Shown piece after piece: positions 1 through 8,373 of a stretch of DNA of 64,000 bases (position 1 is its first letter; each line of letters opens with the position of its first letter). The DNA comes from Betaproteobacteria bacterium. GTDB lineage: Bacteria; Pseudomonadota; Gammaproteobacteria; Burkholderiales; SG8-41. The notes under the pieces were generated by a model, which saw nothing but the letters and a program-made list of their open reading frames with translations, had not been told where the DNA came from and searched no databases. The position numbers and the translations under genes were made by a program. The stretch lies in the NCBI GenBank assembly GCA_021730905.1, contig JAKFYK010000043.1, positions 1 through 64,000 of the forward strand. The letters run 5' to 3'.

Positions 1-117
1 TTCGCTTGGTTGAACAAATACAAACGCGTGATCACCCGCTGGGATCGCCTGATCGATCATTTCAACGCCTTTGTTCATCTCGCCTGCTCTATGATTCTCA
101 TCCGTCGGTATTTATGA
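1..117 (+). mobile_element. C-terminal end of an IS5-like transposase (partial)
   Basis: An open frame enters from the left edge and stops with TGA at 115-117. It encodes 38 residues containing FAWLNKYKRVITRWDR and ending LIRRYL. The pattern W-x2-(R/K)Y-(R/K)R-(V/L) followed by a short helical tail ending in RRYL or similar is typical of the last residues of IS5-family DDE transposases, recalled from the family rather than searched. The element would continue left of the window. The sequence overlapping and following the stop (109-130) recurs at 20891-20912 and probably marks the outer end of the insertion sequence. Family assignment is moderate because only the tail is visible. Confidence 0.55.
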
Positions 118-130
118 AATGACTTCTAGT
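109..130. repeat. Probable IS terminus, copy 1
   Basis: The stretch TTTATGAAATGACTTCTAGT covers the transposase stop and the bases after it. An almost identical stretch, with one change (GAC to GAG), occurs at 20891-20912. Both end in TTCTAGT. IS5-type elements duplicate a YTAR target, and CTAG fits that rule, so this is inferred to be the terminal repeat plus target. Confidence 0.5.
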
Positions 131-141
131 AATATTATTTC

Positions 142-1149
142 CTACTGAATTTTGATATCCGCGGCCTTCACCACGCCGCGCCACAGGGTTATTTCCTTGA
201 GGATTTGATCGTGCAGCGCTTCGGGCGTGCCGCCCGCGGGTGATACGCCGTCACCGCGCAAGCGGTCTTCCATCTCCTTGCTGCGGATGATTCTGGTGAT
301 TTCACCGTTCATGCGCTCGACCACCGCGCGCGGCAAACCCCTGGGCCCGATCAGCGCGTGCCAGTTGGACACGTCATAACCCGGCACACCAGCCTCGGCG
401 ATGGTGGGAATACCCGGCTCAGCGGCAATGCGTTTGCCGGTGGTCACTGCCAGTGCGCGGATGCGTCCCGCCTTCACCTGCGGCAATCCGGTCTGCGGCG
501 TCGCGAACACCAGCGAAATTTGTCCGGCCATGAGATCGGTCAGCGCAGGCGCACCGCCTTTGTAGGGGACATGCACCATCTGGATCCCCGCCCTATGCAA
601 AAACAGCGCGTTCGCCAGATGCACAATAGTGCCTTGCCCGGCGGAGCCATAGACGATTTGATCGGGCCGCGACTTGGCCAGCGCAATCAAATCGCGCAGC
701 GTTTTCGCCGGCACGGAGGGATGCACCACGGCAACCAGCGGACCGCGCGCCACCAGTATCACCGGCGTGAATTCATTGACCGGATCGAACTTGATGTTGT
801 AAAGACTCGGATTGATCGAGTAACTGGGCGTGACGAGATTGAAGGTATGGCCATCAGGCGCCGCCCGGATTCCGGCCTCGATGCCCAGCGTGCTGCCGCC
901 GCCTGCGCGATTCTCGACGATCACTTGCTGACCCAGTGTTTCCGTGAGTTTTTGCGCAAGCAGGCGCGCGATGAAATCGGTTCCGCCGCCTGCCGCGGTA
1001 GCGACGATGATGCGCACCGTTTTCGTGGGATACGCTGCTCCTGTCGCAGCGGTTTGCGCACGCGCCTCTGCGCCATGCAGCAGCGCCGCGCAACTCATCA
1101 CCACCACCGCGCAACTGACGCCGGTATTTGTTCTTATTGAATTATTCAA
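142..1149 (-). CDS. Bug-1: TctC/Bug-family extracytoplasmic solute receptor
   Basis: This is a 335-residue periplasmic substrate-binding protein of the tripartite tricarboxylate transporter type (PF03401), which binds small organic acids for a TctAB membrane pair. A TTG start at 1149 is preceded by GAGGGA. The signal peptide runs to about residue 31 (ARA-Q). Family landmarks are VENRAGGG (78-85), APDGHTF (97-103), a HVPYKGGAPALTDLMAGQIS stretch and a C-terminal LWRGVVKAADIKIQ. The first ligand loop reads ATAAGGGTD instead of the usual PFPPGGxxD, so it lacks the prolines. The first 11 residues (MNNSIRTNT) are encoded by a copy of the AT-rich repeat. It is divergent from Bug-2 and its ligand is unknown. 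Confidence 0.9.
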   Translation of the reverse strand: MNNSIRTNTGVSCAVVVMSCAALLHGAEARAQTAATGAAYPTKTVRIIVATAAGGGTDFIARLLAQKLTETLGQQVIVENRAGGGSTLGIEAGIRAAPDGHTFNLVTPSYSINPSLYNIKFDPVNEFTPVILVARGPLVAVVHPSVPAKTLRDLIALAKSRPDQIVYGSAGQGTIVHLANALFLHRAGIQMVHVPYKGGAPALTDLMAGQISLVFATPQTGLPQVKAGRIRALAVTTGKRIAAEPGIPTIAEAGVPGYDVSNWHALIGPRGLPRAVVERMNGEITRIIRSKEMEDRLRGDGVSPAGGTPEALHDQILKEITLWRGVVKAADIKIQ

Positions 1150-1153
1150 TTCG
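1123..1153 (+). repeat. AT-rich dispersed repeat, copy 1
   Basis: Contains GTATTTGTTCTTATTGAATT. Read on the minus strand it supplies the start codon and the first codons of Bug-1. Over 24 bases it matches the copy inside the CocE-type gene (37964-37990) at 21 positions, and both encode NNSI(R/K)TNT. Confidence 0.65.
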
Positions 1154-1289
1154 TCCCTCTGCTTTCACACCGGCACTTTGTAGTTTCCCGTATCCTAGCC
1201 TCCCCGCGGCACGCATACAATCGCCATCATGTGCCGACGCGTCGATGCGCCTCGGTTATACTGCCCCCGGTTCTGGCTGACGCATCCAC

Positions 1290-2267
1290 ATGCTGCAACT
1301 CGAAATGTCCCACACATCGTTCTTGCGCTGCCTGCTTGCAGGCTTGGCGCTCGCCTGCGCTGGCGCGTACGCAGCGGATGTGGCCTACCCGACACGCCCG
1401 GTGCGCATGCTGGTCGGCTTCACGCCCGGCGGCACCAGCGATGTAGTGGCGCGCATTGTCGGCAAGAAGTTGGGCGACGCGTGGGGCCAGCAGTTCGTGG
1501 TGGACAACCGCGCCGGCGCCGGCGGCATCGTCGCCACGGAAATCACCGCACGTGCGGCGCCCGACGGGCACACGCTGTTTTTCGTGTCATCGAGTTTTTC
1601 CATGCAGCCCAGCGCCACACCGAATCTGCCCTACGACATACAGCGCGATTTCGCGCCGGTGACGCTCGCCGTATCATCGCCCTATGTGCTGGTGCTGCAT
1701 CCCTCGGTGGACGCTCGCAGCGTCAAGGAATTGATCGCACTCGCCAAGGCAAAACCCGGGCACCTTTCCAGCGCGACTGCGGGGCCGGGCAGCGCAATCC
1801 ACAGCACGGCGGAACTGTTCAACGCCATGGCGGGCGTCAACATTCTGTTGGTGCCGTACAAGGGTGCAGTGGGCATCACCGATTTGATTGCGGGACAAGT
1901 GCACACGTCGTTCGCCGGCTTTGTGCAAACCATGCCGCATGTGCGCGGCGGACGGCTGCGCGCGATTGCGGTATCGAGCGCACAGCGTTCGGCATTGCTG
2001 CCTGATCTGCCCACCGTCGCCGAGGCCGGCGTGCCGGGATACGACGTCACCGTGTGGTACGGACTGATCGCGCCCGCCAGCACGCCGCGCGCCATCATCG
2101 CCAAACTCAACGCGGGATTTGTGAAAACCATGCAGGCGTCGGAGGTGAGGCAAAATCTCACCGACCTCGGTGTCGATATCGTCGGCAACACGCCAGAGCA
2201 ATTTGCTGCGGTCATACGCGCCGATGCAGAGAAATGGATGCGGCTCGCGAAGACAAAAAGTCGTTAA
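1290..2267 (+). CDS. Bug-2: TctC/Bug-family solute receptor
   Basis: A 325-residue receptor with a hydrophobic signal segment ending AGAYA-A near residue 29. The mature N-terminus is AYPTRPVRMLVGFTPGGTSD, with VDNRAGAGG and APDGHTLFF following. The central VPYKGAVGITDLIAGQ motif and the LPTVAEAGVPGYDV stretch are intact, and it ends EKWMRLAKTKSR. No clear Shine-Dalgarno precedes the ATG at 1290; the ATG at 1305 (MSHTSF) is an equal alternative. It is divergent from Bug-1 with a 140-base shared spacer. The FAH-family gene follows after 34 bases, so the two are probably co-transcribed and the receptor may deliver a substrate of that enzyme. Confidence 0.9.
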   Translation: MLQLEMSHTSFLRCLLAGLALACAGAYAADVAYPTRPVRMLVGFTPGGTSDVVARIVGKKLGDAWGQQFVVDNRAGAGGIVATEITARAAPDGHTLFFVSSSFSMQPSATPNLPYDIQRDFAPVTLAVSSPYVLVLHPSVDARSVKELIALAKAKPGHLSSATAGPGSAIHSTAELFNAMAGVNILLVPYKGAVGITDLIAGQVHTSFAGFVQTMPHVRGGRLRAIAVSSAQRSALLPDLPTVAEAGVPGYDVTVWYGLIAPASTPRAIIAKLNAGFVKTMQASEVRQNLTDLGVDIVGNTPEQFAAVIRADAEKWMRLAKTKSR

Positions 2268-2288
2268 TAAACAAATAGTTATATATCT
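2259..2288 (-). repeat. AT-rich dispersed repeat, copy 2
   Basis: Reads TTAATAAACAAATAGTTATA on the plus strand. It overlaps the Bug-2 stop codon and lies in the short gap before the FAH-family gene. It is the least conserved copy of the family. Confidence 0.5.
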
Positions 2289-2301
2289 ACTCGGAGATGG
2301 C

Positions 2302-3090
2302 ATGAAATACGGACGCTTTGAACACCACGGCAAGACTTTCTTCGGCATGGTCGAAGGCGATCAGGTGATCGAACTTGAAGGCTCGATCTTCGGCAGCTAC
2401 AACCCCACCAGCACCAAGCACATGCTGTCGGCGCTGAAGACGTTAGTGCCATGCCAGCCCGCAAATTTTTACTGCGCCGGTATCAACTATCTCGCGCACA
2501 TCGAATGGGGTAACCAGCGCAAGGGCACCAACACCAAACCGCCGGCAAAAGCCGACATCGGCTACCGCTCGCCCAGCGCGCTGTGCGCCACCGGCGACAC
2601 CATCGTCATCCCCGCGGATTCGCCCGGCCCGGTGCAATACGAAGGCGAACTCGTCGCCGTGGTCGGCAAAAAAGCAAAGAATCTCACCGAAACCAATGCG
2701 CTGTCATGCATCCTCGGCTACACGCTGGGCAACGACGTCAGCGACCGCGGCTGGCAGGCATCCGACCGCACGCTGTGGCGCGCCAAGAACTGCGACAACT
2801 GGAAGCCGATGGGGCCGTTCATCACCACTGGCCTCGATCCGCTGGCGCTCACCATCAAAGTCAATCTCGACGGCAAGGAAGTCTCCAGCTACACCACCGA
2901 CAAAATGATTTTCTCGGCGCAGCACTACATCGCCAAAATCACCCAATACACCACGCTATGGCCCGGCGACGTGCTGTGGCTGGGCGTGGACAACGCCACC
3001 ATCCCTGATCTTGAAGATGGCATGGTGTGCGAGGTTATTCAGGATGATATTGGAGTGTTGCGGAATCCGGTTGCGCGGGCGAAGGCGTGA
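2302..3090 (+). CDS. Fumarylacetoacetate hydrolase (FAH) family protein
   Basis: A 262-residue enzyme whose frame is open from 2170, but the ATG at 2302 is chosen because GGAGATGGC lies just before it and the FAH fold begins there (MKYGRFEHHGKTFFGMVEGD). The FAH domain covers the second half, with the metal-site glutamate in YEGELVAVVGKKAKN, the aspartate in TLGNDVSDRGWQ and the DNWKPMGPF motif. Family members hydrolyse or decarboxylate 2-oxo dicarboxylic acids and 1,3-dicarbonyls in aromatic catabolism, using Mg2+ or Mn2+ in the cytoplasm. The exact substrate cannot be told. It sits directly behind Bug-2, which could feed it. Confidence 0.88.
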   Translation: MKYGRFEHHGKTFFGMVEGDQVIELEGSIFGSYNPTSTKHMLSALKTLVPCQPANFYCAGINYLAHIEWGNQRKGTNTKPPAKADIGYRSPSALCATGDTIVIPADSPGPVQYEGELVAVVGKKAKNLTETNALSCILGYTLGNDVSDRGWQASDRTLWRAKNCDNWKPMGPFITTGLDPLALTIKVNLDGKEVSSYTTDKMIFSAQHYIAKITQYTTLWPGDVLWLGVDNATIPDLEDGMVCEVIQDDIGVLRNPVARAKA

Positions 3091-3144
3091 AGTTCAAAAG
3101 CGTTTTGCCACAGATGAACGCGGATAGAAACCTAAGGGTTGGCA

Positions 3145-3226
3145 GGGGGGGTTAGACGAAGTCATAACCCACCGGGTGTTGGAGATTGGGTCGTCAACGA
3201 CAGGTTACGCTGCACTAACCCGCCCT
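3145..3226. repeat. Paired palindromic intergenic repeat
   Basis: Two stem-loops with related arms lie between the convergent FAH and TauD genes. The first is GGGTTAGACGAAGTCATAAC followed by CC at 3149-3170, with GGGTTA and TAACCC as arms. The second is AGGTTACGCTGCACTAACCC near 3202-3221. The GGGTTA...TAACCC arrangement is a common REP-type intergenic repeat in proteobacteria. It may also help end transcription from both sides. Confidence 0.6.
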
Positions 3227-3240
3227 ACTTCGACTCTCGC

Positions 3241-4137
3241 TCACGCCGCGATCGCTACCCCTTCCTGCTCGCACGAGTTGGCCACATCGCTGATGGTCAC
3301 GCGCTGCATGTCGCGCACCCAGCGCAAATCGTCATAGTCCGTGCCGCGGTGCATGGTGCAGCGGTTGTCCCACATGATGAGTTCGTTGGGACGCCAGCGG
3401 TGCGTGTGGATAAACTGCGGCTGGGTCACGTGTGCGATCATGCTGTCGATCAAAGCGCGTCCTTCCTCGTCCGGCATGCCGAACACGCGTCCGGCATGGG
3501 ATGCTACGTACAGCGACTTGCGGCCGTTCTCCGGGATCGTTCGCACCAGCACCTGCGGCACCGCCGGCAAACGGCGCTTTTCGTCTTCGTTGAATTCGGT
3601 GAATCCGTTGCGCATGCGTGAATGCACAATCCAGTGCTCGGCCACCATGCCGTGCAGTTTTTTCTTTAGGTCATCAGATAACGCATCGTAGGCCGCGCGC
3701 TGGTCAGCGAACTGGGTATGCCCGCCGATGGGCGCGATGGTGCGCGAGTACAGCAGCGAACACAGGCTGGGGCGGAACTTGAACGAGCTGTCGGTGTGCC
3801 ACAGCTTGTTGCCGGCCTTGTACATGCGCTGGCGGCTGGTTTCGCCCCAGATTTTTCCCTGCGCATCGAGATTGGAAATATCGGCAAACGCGCCGCTGTA
3901 GCGCGTGGGCGTTGCTTTCGGATCGAGCGTGCGTTCGTTTTCGACCGGGCCGAATTTTTCCGAGAACGCCAGATGCTGTTCGGGCGTCAGATCCTGCCCC
4001 GGAAACACCAGCACCGCGTATTTCCAGAACGCCTGTTTGATCGCAGCAAAATCATCATCCGCTATGGGTTTGGAGAGATCCACATCGCCGATTTCAGCGG
4101 CGAAATTTTGAGTAACCGGAAAAATGGTGATCGTCAT
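3241..4137 (-). CDS. TauD/TfdA-family Fe(II)/2-oxoglutarate dioxygenase
   Basis: A 298-residue non-haem iron oxygenase. The ATG at 4137 (MTITIFPVTQNF) is preferred over the longer frame because homology starts there and GAGAAAG lies upstream. The iron ligands are H114 and D116 in LWHTDSSF, and the distal histidine is in NRCTMHRGTDYDD near the C-terminus, followed by the 2-oxoglutarate-binding arginine in RDMQRVTI. The family hydroxylates taurine, phenoxyacetates and similar acids using O2 and 2-oxoglutarate. It is the last gene of a probable Bug-4, Bug-3, TauD operon (35 bases after Bug-3). The substrate is unknown. Confidence 0.9.
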   Translation of the reverse strand: MTITIFPVTQNFAAEIGDVDLSKPIADDDFAAIKQAFWKYAVLVFPGQDLTPEQHLAFSEKFGPVENERTLDPKATPTRYSGAFADISNLDAQGKIWGETSRQRMYKAGNKLWHTDSSFKFRPSLCSLLYSRTIAPIGGHTQFADQRAAYDALSDDLKKKLHGMVAEHWIVHSRMRNGFTEFNEDEKRRLPAVPQVLVRTIPENGRKSLYVASHAGRVFGMPDEEGRALIDSMIAHVTQPQFIHTHRWRPNELIMWDNRCTMHRGTDYDDLRWVRDMQRVTISDVANSCEQEGVAIAA

Positions 4138-4172
4138 GATGATGTCTTTCTCAAGAAAAATGGCCGCACTAC

Positions 4173-5129
4173 TCAATCCCGCGGAATGTTCGTTTCAGCA
4201 ATGACACGCGCCCACGCCTGATATTGTTCTTTGGTATGCGCAGTCAGTTCCGCCGGCGTGGAGGTTTGCACTTCGACGCCCTGGCGTCCGATTTGCTCGC
4301 GCATGTCGGCACGCGACAGCAGTGTGTTGAGTTCACGCGATAGCCGCGCAACGATGTCGGCTTTGATCCCGGCCGGTCCGAATAAACCCACCCATGGCGT
4401 GATGGAAACACCCGGCATGCCGGCCTCGGCGACGGTGGGTAAATCCGGCGCGAGGGGACTCCTTTTGGGCGCCAGCACTGCCAGCATGCGCAGCCGGCCT
4501 GCACGCGCCTGCTCCAGCGCCGGCACCGGTGCCATAAACGCAAACTGTATGCGTCCGCCTATCAGATCGGCGGTGGTGGGCGCATCGCCCTTGTACGGCA
4601 CATGCGTAATGTCGAGCTTCGCTTGCTGCCGCAACTGCGCCGTTGCCACGATGCTGGTGGTGTTGCCGGTGCCGTAATTGAGCTTGCCCGGATTGGCGCG
4701 CGCATAGTCGATCAACTCGCCCAGCGACTTCGCAGGCACTGTGGGCGACACAAACAGAAAAAACGTGAAATGCCCCATCAGCCCGATGGCAGTGAAATCC
4801 TTCACCGGATCATAGGGCGGAACCTTGCGCAAAGCAGGCGCCGCCGACATCGGCGTATTGCTGCCGAAAAATACCGTGTGGCCATCGGGCGCGGCCTTGA
4901 TCACAATGCCGCCCGCCAGTGCGCCATCCGCGCCGGGGCGGTTATCCACCAGCCATTGCTGGCCCATCGCCTGCGTCATCTGCTGGCCCATGATGCGCGC
5001 GATGCCGTCCGCCGATCCGCCCGGCGGAAACGGCACGATGTAGCGAATCGGCCGGTTCGGATACTGCGAGTGCGCATACTGCGCCACGGTGAAAGCCAGC
5101 AATGCTGCAACGAAATAGACTATTCTCAT
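4173..5129 (-). CDS. Bug-3: TctC/Bug-family solute receptor
   Basis: A 318-residue receptor with GGAGGAGCA before the ATG at 5129. The short signal peptide ends near YAHS-Q (residue 21), followed by QYPNRPIRYIVPFPPGGSAD, a canonical first ligand loop. VDNRPGADG and APDGHTVFF are present. The region after APDGH is unusual: the usual LPYDP motif reads VPPYDP and the later HLA helix is replaced by SIVATAQLRQQAKL. The tail is EQYQAWARVIAETNIPRD. It lies 57 bases behind Bug-4 and 35 bases ahead of the TauD dioxygenase, so two different receptors may serve one oxygenase. Confidence 0.9.
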   Translation of the reverse strand: MRIVYFVAALLAFTVAQYAHSQYPNRPIRYIVPFPPGGSADGIARIMGQQMTQAMGQQWLVDNRPGADGALAGGIVIKAAPDGHTVFFGSNTPMSAAPALRKVPPYDPVKDFTAIGLMGHFTFFLFVSPTVPAKSLGELIDYARANPGKLNYGTGNTTSIVATAQLRQQAKLDITHVPYKGDAPTTADLIGGRIQFAFMAPVPALEQARAGRLRMLAVLAPKRSPLAPDLPTVAEAGMPGVSITPWVGLFGPAGIKADIVARLSRELNTLLSRADMREQIGRQGVEVQTSTPAELTAHTKEQYQAWARVIAETNIPRD

Positions 5130-5186
5130 TGCTCCTCCGTTTGCTTTGATAACCGCCTGTTTTTGTTACGGGCAAATGCTGCCCGT

Positions 5187-6152
5187 TCAATCCACCTTCG
5201 CCCCCGACTCCTTGATCACCTTTGCCCACTTGGCGACTTCAACCTTGATGTACGCGGTGAACTGCTCCGGGGTGTTGCTGACCGGATCGAACCCCAGCAC
5301 CGACAGCCGCTCTTTCGAGTCTGGCATCACCACGATGGCGCCAATACTTTTATTCAGTTTATCGACAACGGCCCTGGGCGTGCCCGCCGGCGCGAAGTAC
5401 GCAATCCAGGTGTAATCCTCGTAGCCCGGAAAACCCTGCTCCGCCACGGTGCCGACATCGGGCAGCGACGGCATGCGCTGCGGGCTGGTGACGGCGACGG
5501 CGCGTACTTTTCCCGACTTGACGAGCGGGATCGACGGCGGCATCGCCGTCAATCCTATCGGCACTTGGCCCGATGCGGTGGCAAGTACCGCAGGCGTCGC
5601 GCCGTTGTAGGGCACGTGCTGGATATCGAGACCAGCCAACAGTTTCAGCAACCGTTCTCCGGTGAGGTGCGGCGTGCTGCCGGCACCGGCCGAGCCGTAC
5701 TGCAGTTTCTTCGTCTTGCCGAGCGCGATCAATTCCTTGAGATTGTTCGCCGGCGTCGACGGCGTGACGAAGATGATGTTCGGGCTGGTGCCGGCATTGA
5801 TGATGGGCGCGAAATCCCTGAACGCGTTGTAGCCAGGGTCTTTGTACAGGCTTACGCCCACCACGTACTGGCTGCTGTTGCAAAGCAGGGTGTGGCCGTC
5901 GGGCGTGGCGCTGACGGCGATGCGCGTGGCGAGCGTGCCGCCCGCGCCGGCACGGTTGTCCACCACGATGGATTGGCCCAGTTGCTCCGACAGCTTCTGT
6001 CCGACCAGGCGCGACATGACGTCGATCGGCCCGCCCGTCGGGCCTGCCGCGAGTATGCGTATGGTTTTATTGGGCCAGGCATCGGCAGCGAAACATGAGG
6101 TGCTGCACAGCGCAGCCGCAGCCCATACGACCCGTATCCAGTTCAAGCACAT
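5187..6152 (-). CDS. Bug-4: TctC/Bug-family solute receptor
   Basis: A 321-residue receptor. The ATG at 6152 (MCLNWIRVVW) is chosen because GGGGGAGA sits five bases upstream and a normal signal peptide follows, ending FAADA near residue 24; the frame is open further upstream without a ribosome site. The first ligand loop is AAGPTGGPID, atypical for the family in lacking the VPxxPGG core, and the loop before the second domain reads HVPYNGATPAVLATASGQ rather than HVPYKG. VDNRAGAGG and TPDGHTLL are normal. First gene of the Bug-4, Bug-3, TauD operon and divergent from Bug-5 across 112 bases. Confidence 0.88.
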   Translation of the reverse strand: MCLNWIRVVWAAAALCSTSCFAADAWPNKTIRILAAGPTGGPIDVMSRLVGQKLSEQLGQSIVVDNRAGAGGTLATRIAVSATPDGHTLLCNSSQYVVGVSLYKDPGYNAFRDFAPIINAGTSPNIIFVTPSTPANNLKELIALGKTKKLQYGSAGAGSTPHLTGERLLKLLAGLDIQHVPYNGATPAVLATASGQVPIGLTAMPPSIPLVKSGKVRAVAVTSPQRMPSLPDVGTVAEQGFPGYEDYTWIAYFAPAGTPRAVVDKLNKSIGAIVVMPDSKERLSVLGFDPVSNTPEQFTAYIKVEVAKWAKVIKESGAKVD

Positions 6153-6264
6153 GAAATCTCCCCCGGTGTCCGGCATGCGCGCCGTGGACATTGTATGCCA
6201 GACCACAGCCAGTTTGACACTGCCAGTGCGATCCCGTGTAATGGCCGGCGTTGAAGGAGAAAAC

Positions 6265-7206
6265 ATGTGGCGCTATCTTGTCGTACTCGCATCAGCCGTG
6301 CTGCTCGCAGGCGCCGCGCTCGCGCAGACCCGGCACACGCGCCCGATCCGCCTGATCGTTCCGTACGTGCCCGGCGGCGGCTCGGATACCATCGGGCGGC
6401 TGCTCGCGCCGTACATCACCGAAGAGTTCGGCCAGCAAGTGGTGATCGACAACCGCGGCGGCGCCAACAGCACCATCGGCACTCACCTGATCGCGCGTGC
6501 CGCGCCCGACGGCCACACCTTCGGCATGATCGATTCCGCGTTCGTGATCAATCCCGCCGTACAGCAGACACTGCCGTACGACACGCTGAAAGATTTCGCG
6601 CCGATCGCGCTGGTGCGCGCGGCGCCGCTGGTGCTGCTGGTGCATCCGTCGCTGCCAGCGGCAACGCTCAAGGACTTCATTGCCTACGCCAGGGTGCGGC
6701 CCGGCAAGCTCACTTACGGCTCAGCAGGCACGGGATCGGGGCAGCATCTCGCGGGCGCGCAGTTCCACAAAGCCGCCGCGCTCGACATCACGCATATTCC
6801 GTACAAAGGCAGCGGGCAGGCGATGGCCGATCTGCTGGGCGCGCAGATCTCGCTGATGTACATCACGCAGAGCGTGGCCAACCCGCATATCGCCGGCGGC
6901 AAGCTGCGCCCGCTCGCGATCAGCAGCGTCAAACGTTCGCGCTTCAATCCGGACATCATCACCTTTGCCGAAGCGGGCTTTCCGTCGGTCAATGCGGCGA
7001 CCATCAACGGCATCATCGCACCCGCGGGAACGCCGCGTGATGTGGTGCAGCGCTTGAATACCATGGTGGCGCGCGTGCTGAAAAGCCGTGAGCTTGAAAA
7101 GAAGCTGCCCGACCTCGAATTCGACGGCGAGGTGCTGACGCCGGAACAGTTCGGCGCATGGATACGCGCCGAAGTCGAAAAGTGGCATAAGCTTTTTAAA
7201 TCATAA
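6265..7206 (+). CDS. Bug-5: TctC/Bug-family solute receptor
   Basis: A 313-residue receptor. The ATG at 6265 follows GAAGGAGA and opens a clean signal peptide (MWRYLVVLASAVLLAGAALA-Q, cleavage near residue 20-21); the long upstream extension of the frame has no support. First ligand loop IVPYVPGGGSD, then IDNRGGANS and APDGHTFG. The PYKGSGQAMADLLGAQIS segment is family-like but lacks the usual PA pair. It ends WHKLFKS, shorter than its relatives. The small membrane-anchored protein at 7217 follows after 10 bases, suggesting one transcript. Confidence 0.9.
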   Translation: MWRYLVVLASAVLLAGAALAQTRHTRPIRLIVPYVPGGGSDTIGRLLAPYITEEFGQQVVIDNRGGANSTIGTHLIARAAPDGHTFGMIDSAFVINPAVQQTLPYDTLKDFAPIALVRAAPLVLLVHPSLPAATLKDFIAYARVRPGKLTYGSAGTGSGQHLAGAQFHKAAALDITHIPYKGSGQAMADLLGAQISLMYITQSVANPHIAGGKLRPLAISSVKRSRFNPDIITFAEAGFPSVNAATINGIIAPAGTPRDVVQRLNTMVARVLKSRELEKKLPDLEFDGEVLTPEQFGAWIRAEVEKWHKLFKS

Positions 7207-7216
7207 CCGGAATTTC

Positions 7217-7639
7217 ATGGATACCACACTCATCATCGTTTTACTGGGCGTTGCCCTGCTTGCCATCATTGCATTGCCTGGCTTGTTTCGAAAAAAAGGC
7301 GACGATAACAGTGCCGCGCCATCTCTCGAAAACCCGCGCGCAAACGCACCGGCGCCACAACCCGCAAAACTGACGACGCTGGACGAAATTCAGTCGCAGT
7401 GGTTCGCGCGCTGGTTATGCGAGCAGGCCCGCGCACAAACCGGTATTGATATGACGCGCGACCCGATGGCACTCACCCGCATCGGCGAAGCCGCGAAAAA
7501 AGCTCAGGCCGAAATAGATACCAACGGCCAAGCGGAAATTTCTCTGCCCTACATCGCCGCGGACTCCAGCGGCCCCAAACACTTCAATCTCAAGGTGACG
7601 CGCGAACAGTTGGCAAGCGTGCGGCAGCGCATGGCATAA
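7217..7639 (+). CDS. Small membrane-anchored protein of unknown function
   Basis: A 140-residue protein. Residues 5-24 (LIIVLLGVALLAIIALPGLF) form one transmembrane segment with positive residues after it (RKKGDD), so the remainder may be cytoplasmic. A Pro/Ala/Asn-rich linker (about 33-52) leads to a soluble domain with two likely helices and a short beta region (AEISLPYIAADS). No recognised motif or catalytic site is seen. CGGAATTTC precedes the ATG. Codon use matches the neighbours, so it appears genuine. It could be co-transcribed with Bug-5. Confidence 0.7.
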   Translation: MDTTLIIVLLGVALLAIIALPGLFRKKGDDNSAAPSLENPRANAPAPQPAKLTTLDEIQSQWFARWLCEQARAQTGIDMTRDPMALTRIGEAAKKAQAEIDTNGQAEISLPYIAADSSGPKHFNLKVTREQLASVRQRMA

Positions 7640-7642
7640 TTT

Positions 7643-7676
7643 AATATAAGCATTTGTTTTTAAACAATTATTTAAG
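7643..7676 (+). repeat. AT-rich dispersed repeat, copy 3
   Basis: Begins ATAAGCATTTGTTTTTAAAC, identical at 19 of 20 positions to the copy at 23035. It lies in the 126-base gap before the VOC gene, about 100 bases upstream of its start. Confidence 0.7.
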
Positions 7677-7765
7677 TTAGCCGCGCTCCACATTGTCGTG
7701 CATTGTGCCTCCCGATGCGCGTGTGTAGCATGTTCCAGTCACATCAACCGTTTGAGGAGAATCTG

Positions 7766-8212
7766 ATGAGCGCCACGCTGTTTCACTTTTCATTCGCAGT
7801 TAATGATCTCGACCGCGCGCGCAAATTTTACGGCGAGATTCTGCAATGTCCCGAAGGCCGCAAGCTGAAAGGCCGGGTGGACTACAATTTCTTTGGCCAC
7901 CACATCGTGGCGCATCTCGCGCCCGAAGACGTGGTCGGCGACAAAGGCCGCAAGATCGGCGGCGCACTCGTCACGCCGCTGCGCCACTTTGGCGTGGTGA
8001 TGACGCTCGATGATTTCCAGAAAACTGCCCAGCGCGCGGAACAACTCGGCGCGGAATGGATCAACAAGCCCAGCATTACCCAAAAGGGCACGGTGCGCGA
8101 GCAAATGCTGATGACGCTCAGCGACGGTTGCGGCAACGCCATTGAGTTCAAGGGCCTCGCCAAAATTACCGACGTCTACGCGGTGAAAGAACACGAAACA
8201 GCGGCCGCATAG
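7766..8212 (+). CDS. VOC-superfamily (glyoxalase/dioxygenase fold) protein
   Basis: A 148-residue metal-binding fold protein. The ATG at 7766 follows GAGGAGA; upstream codons of the frame have no ribosome site. The N-terminal half starts FHFSFAVNDLDRARKFYGEIL, the classic first beta-alpha unit of the vicinal oxygen chelate fold. Possible metal ligands are the early His in FHFSF, the His in PLRHFGVVM and the Glu in GNAIEFKG. The second half contains DDFQKTAQRAEQLGAEW and a closing GCGNAIEFKG strand. Members include glyoxalases, extradiol dioxygenases and resistance proteins; the reaction here is unknown. Confidence 0.85.
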   Translation: MSATLFHFSFAVNDLDRARKFYGEILQCPEGRKLKGRVDYNFFGHHIVAHLAPEDVVGDKGRKIGGALVTPLRHFGVVMTLDDFQKTAQRAEQLGAEWINKPSITQKGTVREQMLMTLSDGCGNAIEFKGLAKITDVYAVKEHETAAA

Positions 8213-8373
8213 CAAAGCGCTGAACAGCCTGCAGACGCTGTGCAACACGGCGGTTGCTTCACTCGTGTCGTGTACGGCCCGCTGGCCCGTGCGCAGCAGT
8301 ATCCGACCGGGCACGATCCACTACGCATCGTCCGGCAGCAGCCCCGGGCACATCGAATAATTGGGGAGCCCTC

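Noticed and set aside
4602-6098. A 498-codon plus-strand frame across Bug-3 and Bug-4
   Set aside because: Antisense shadow of two clear receptor genes; Arg/His-rich and without any conserved motif.
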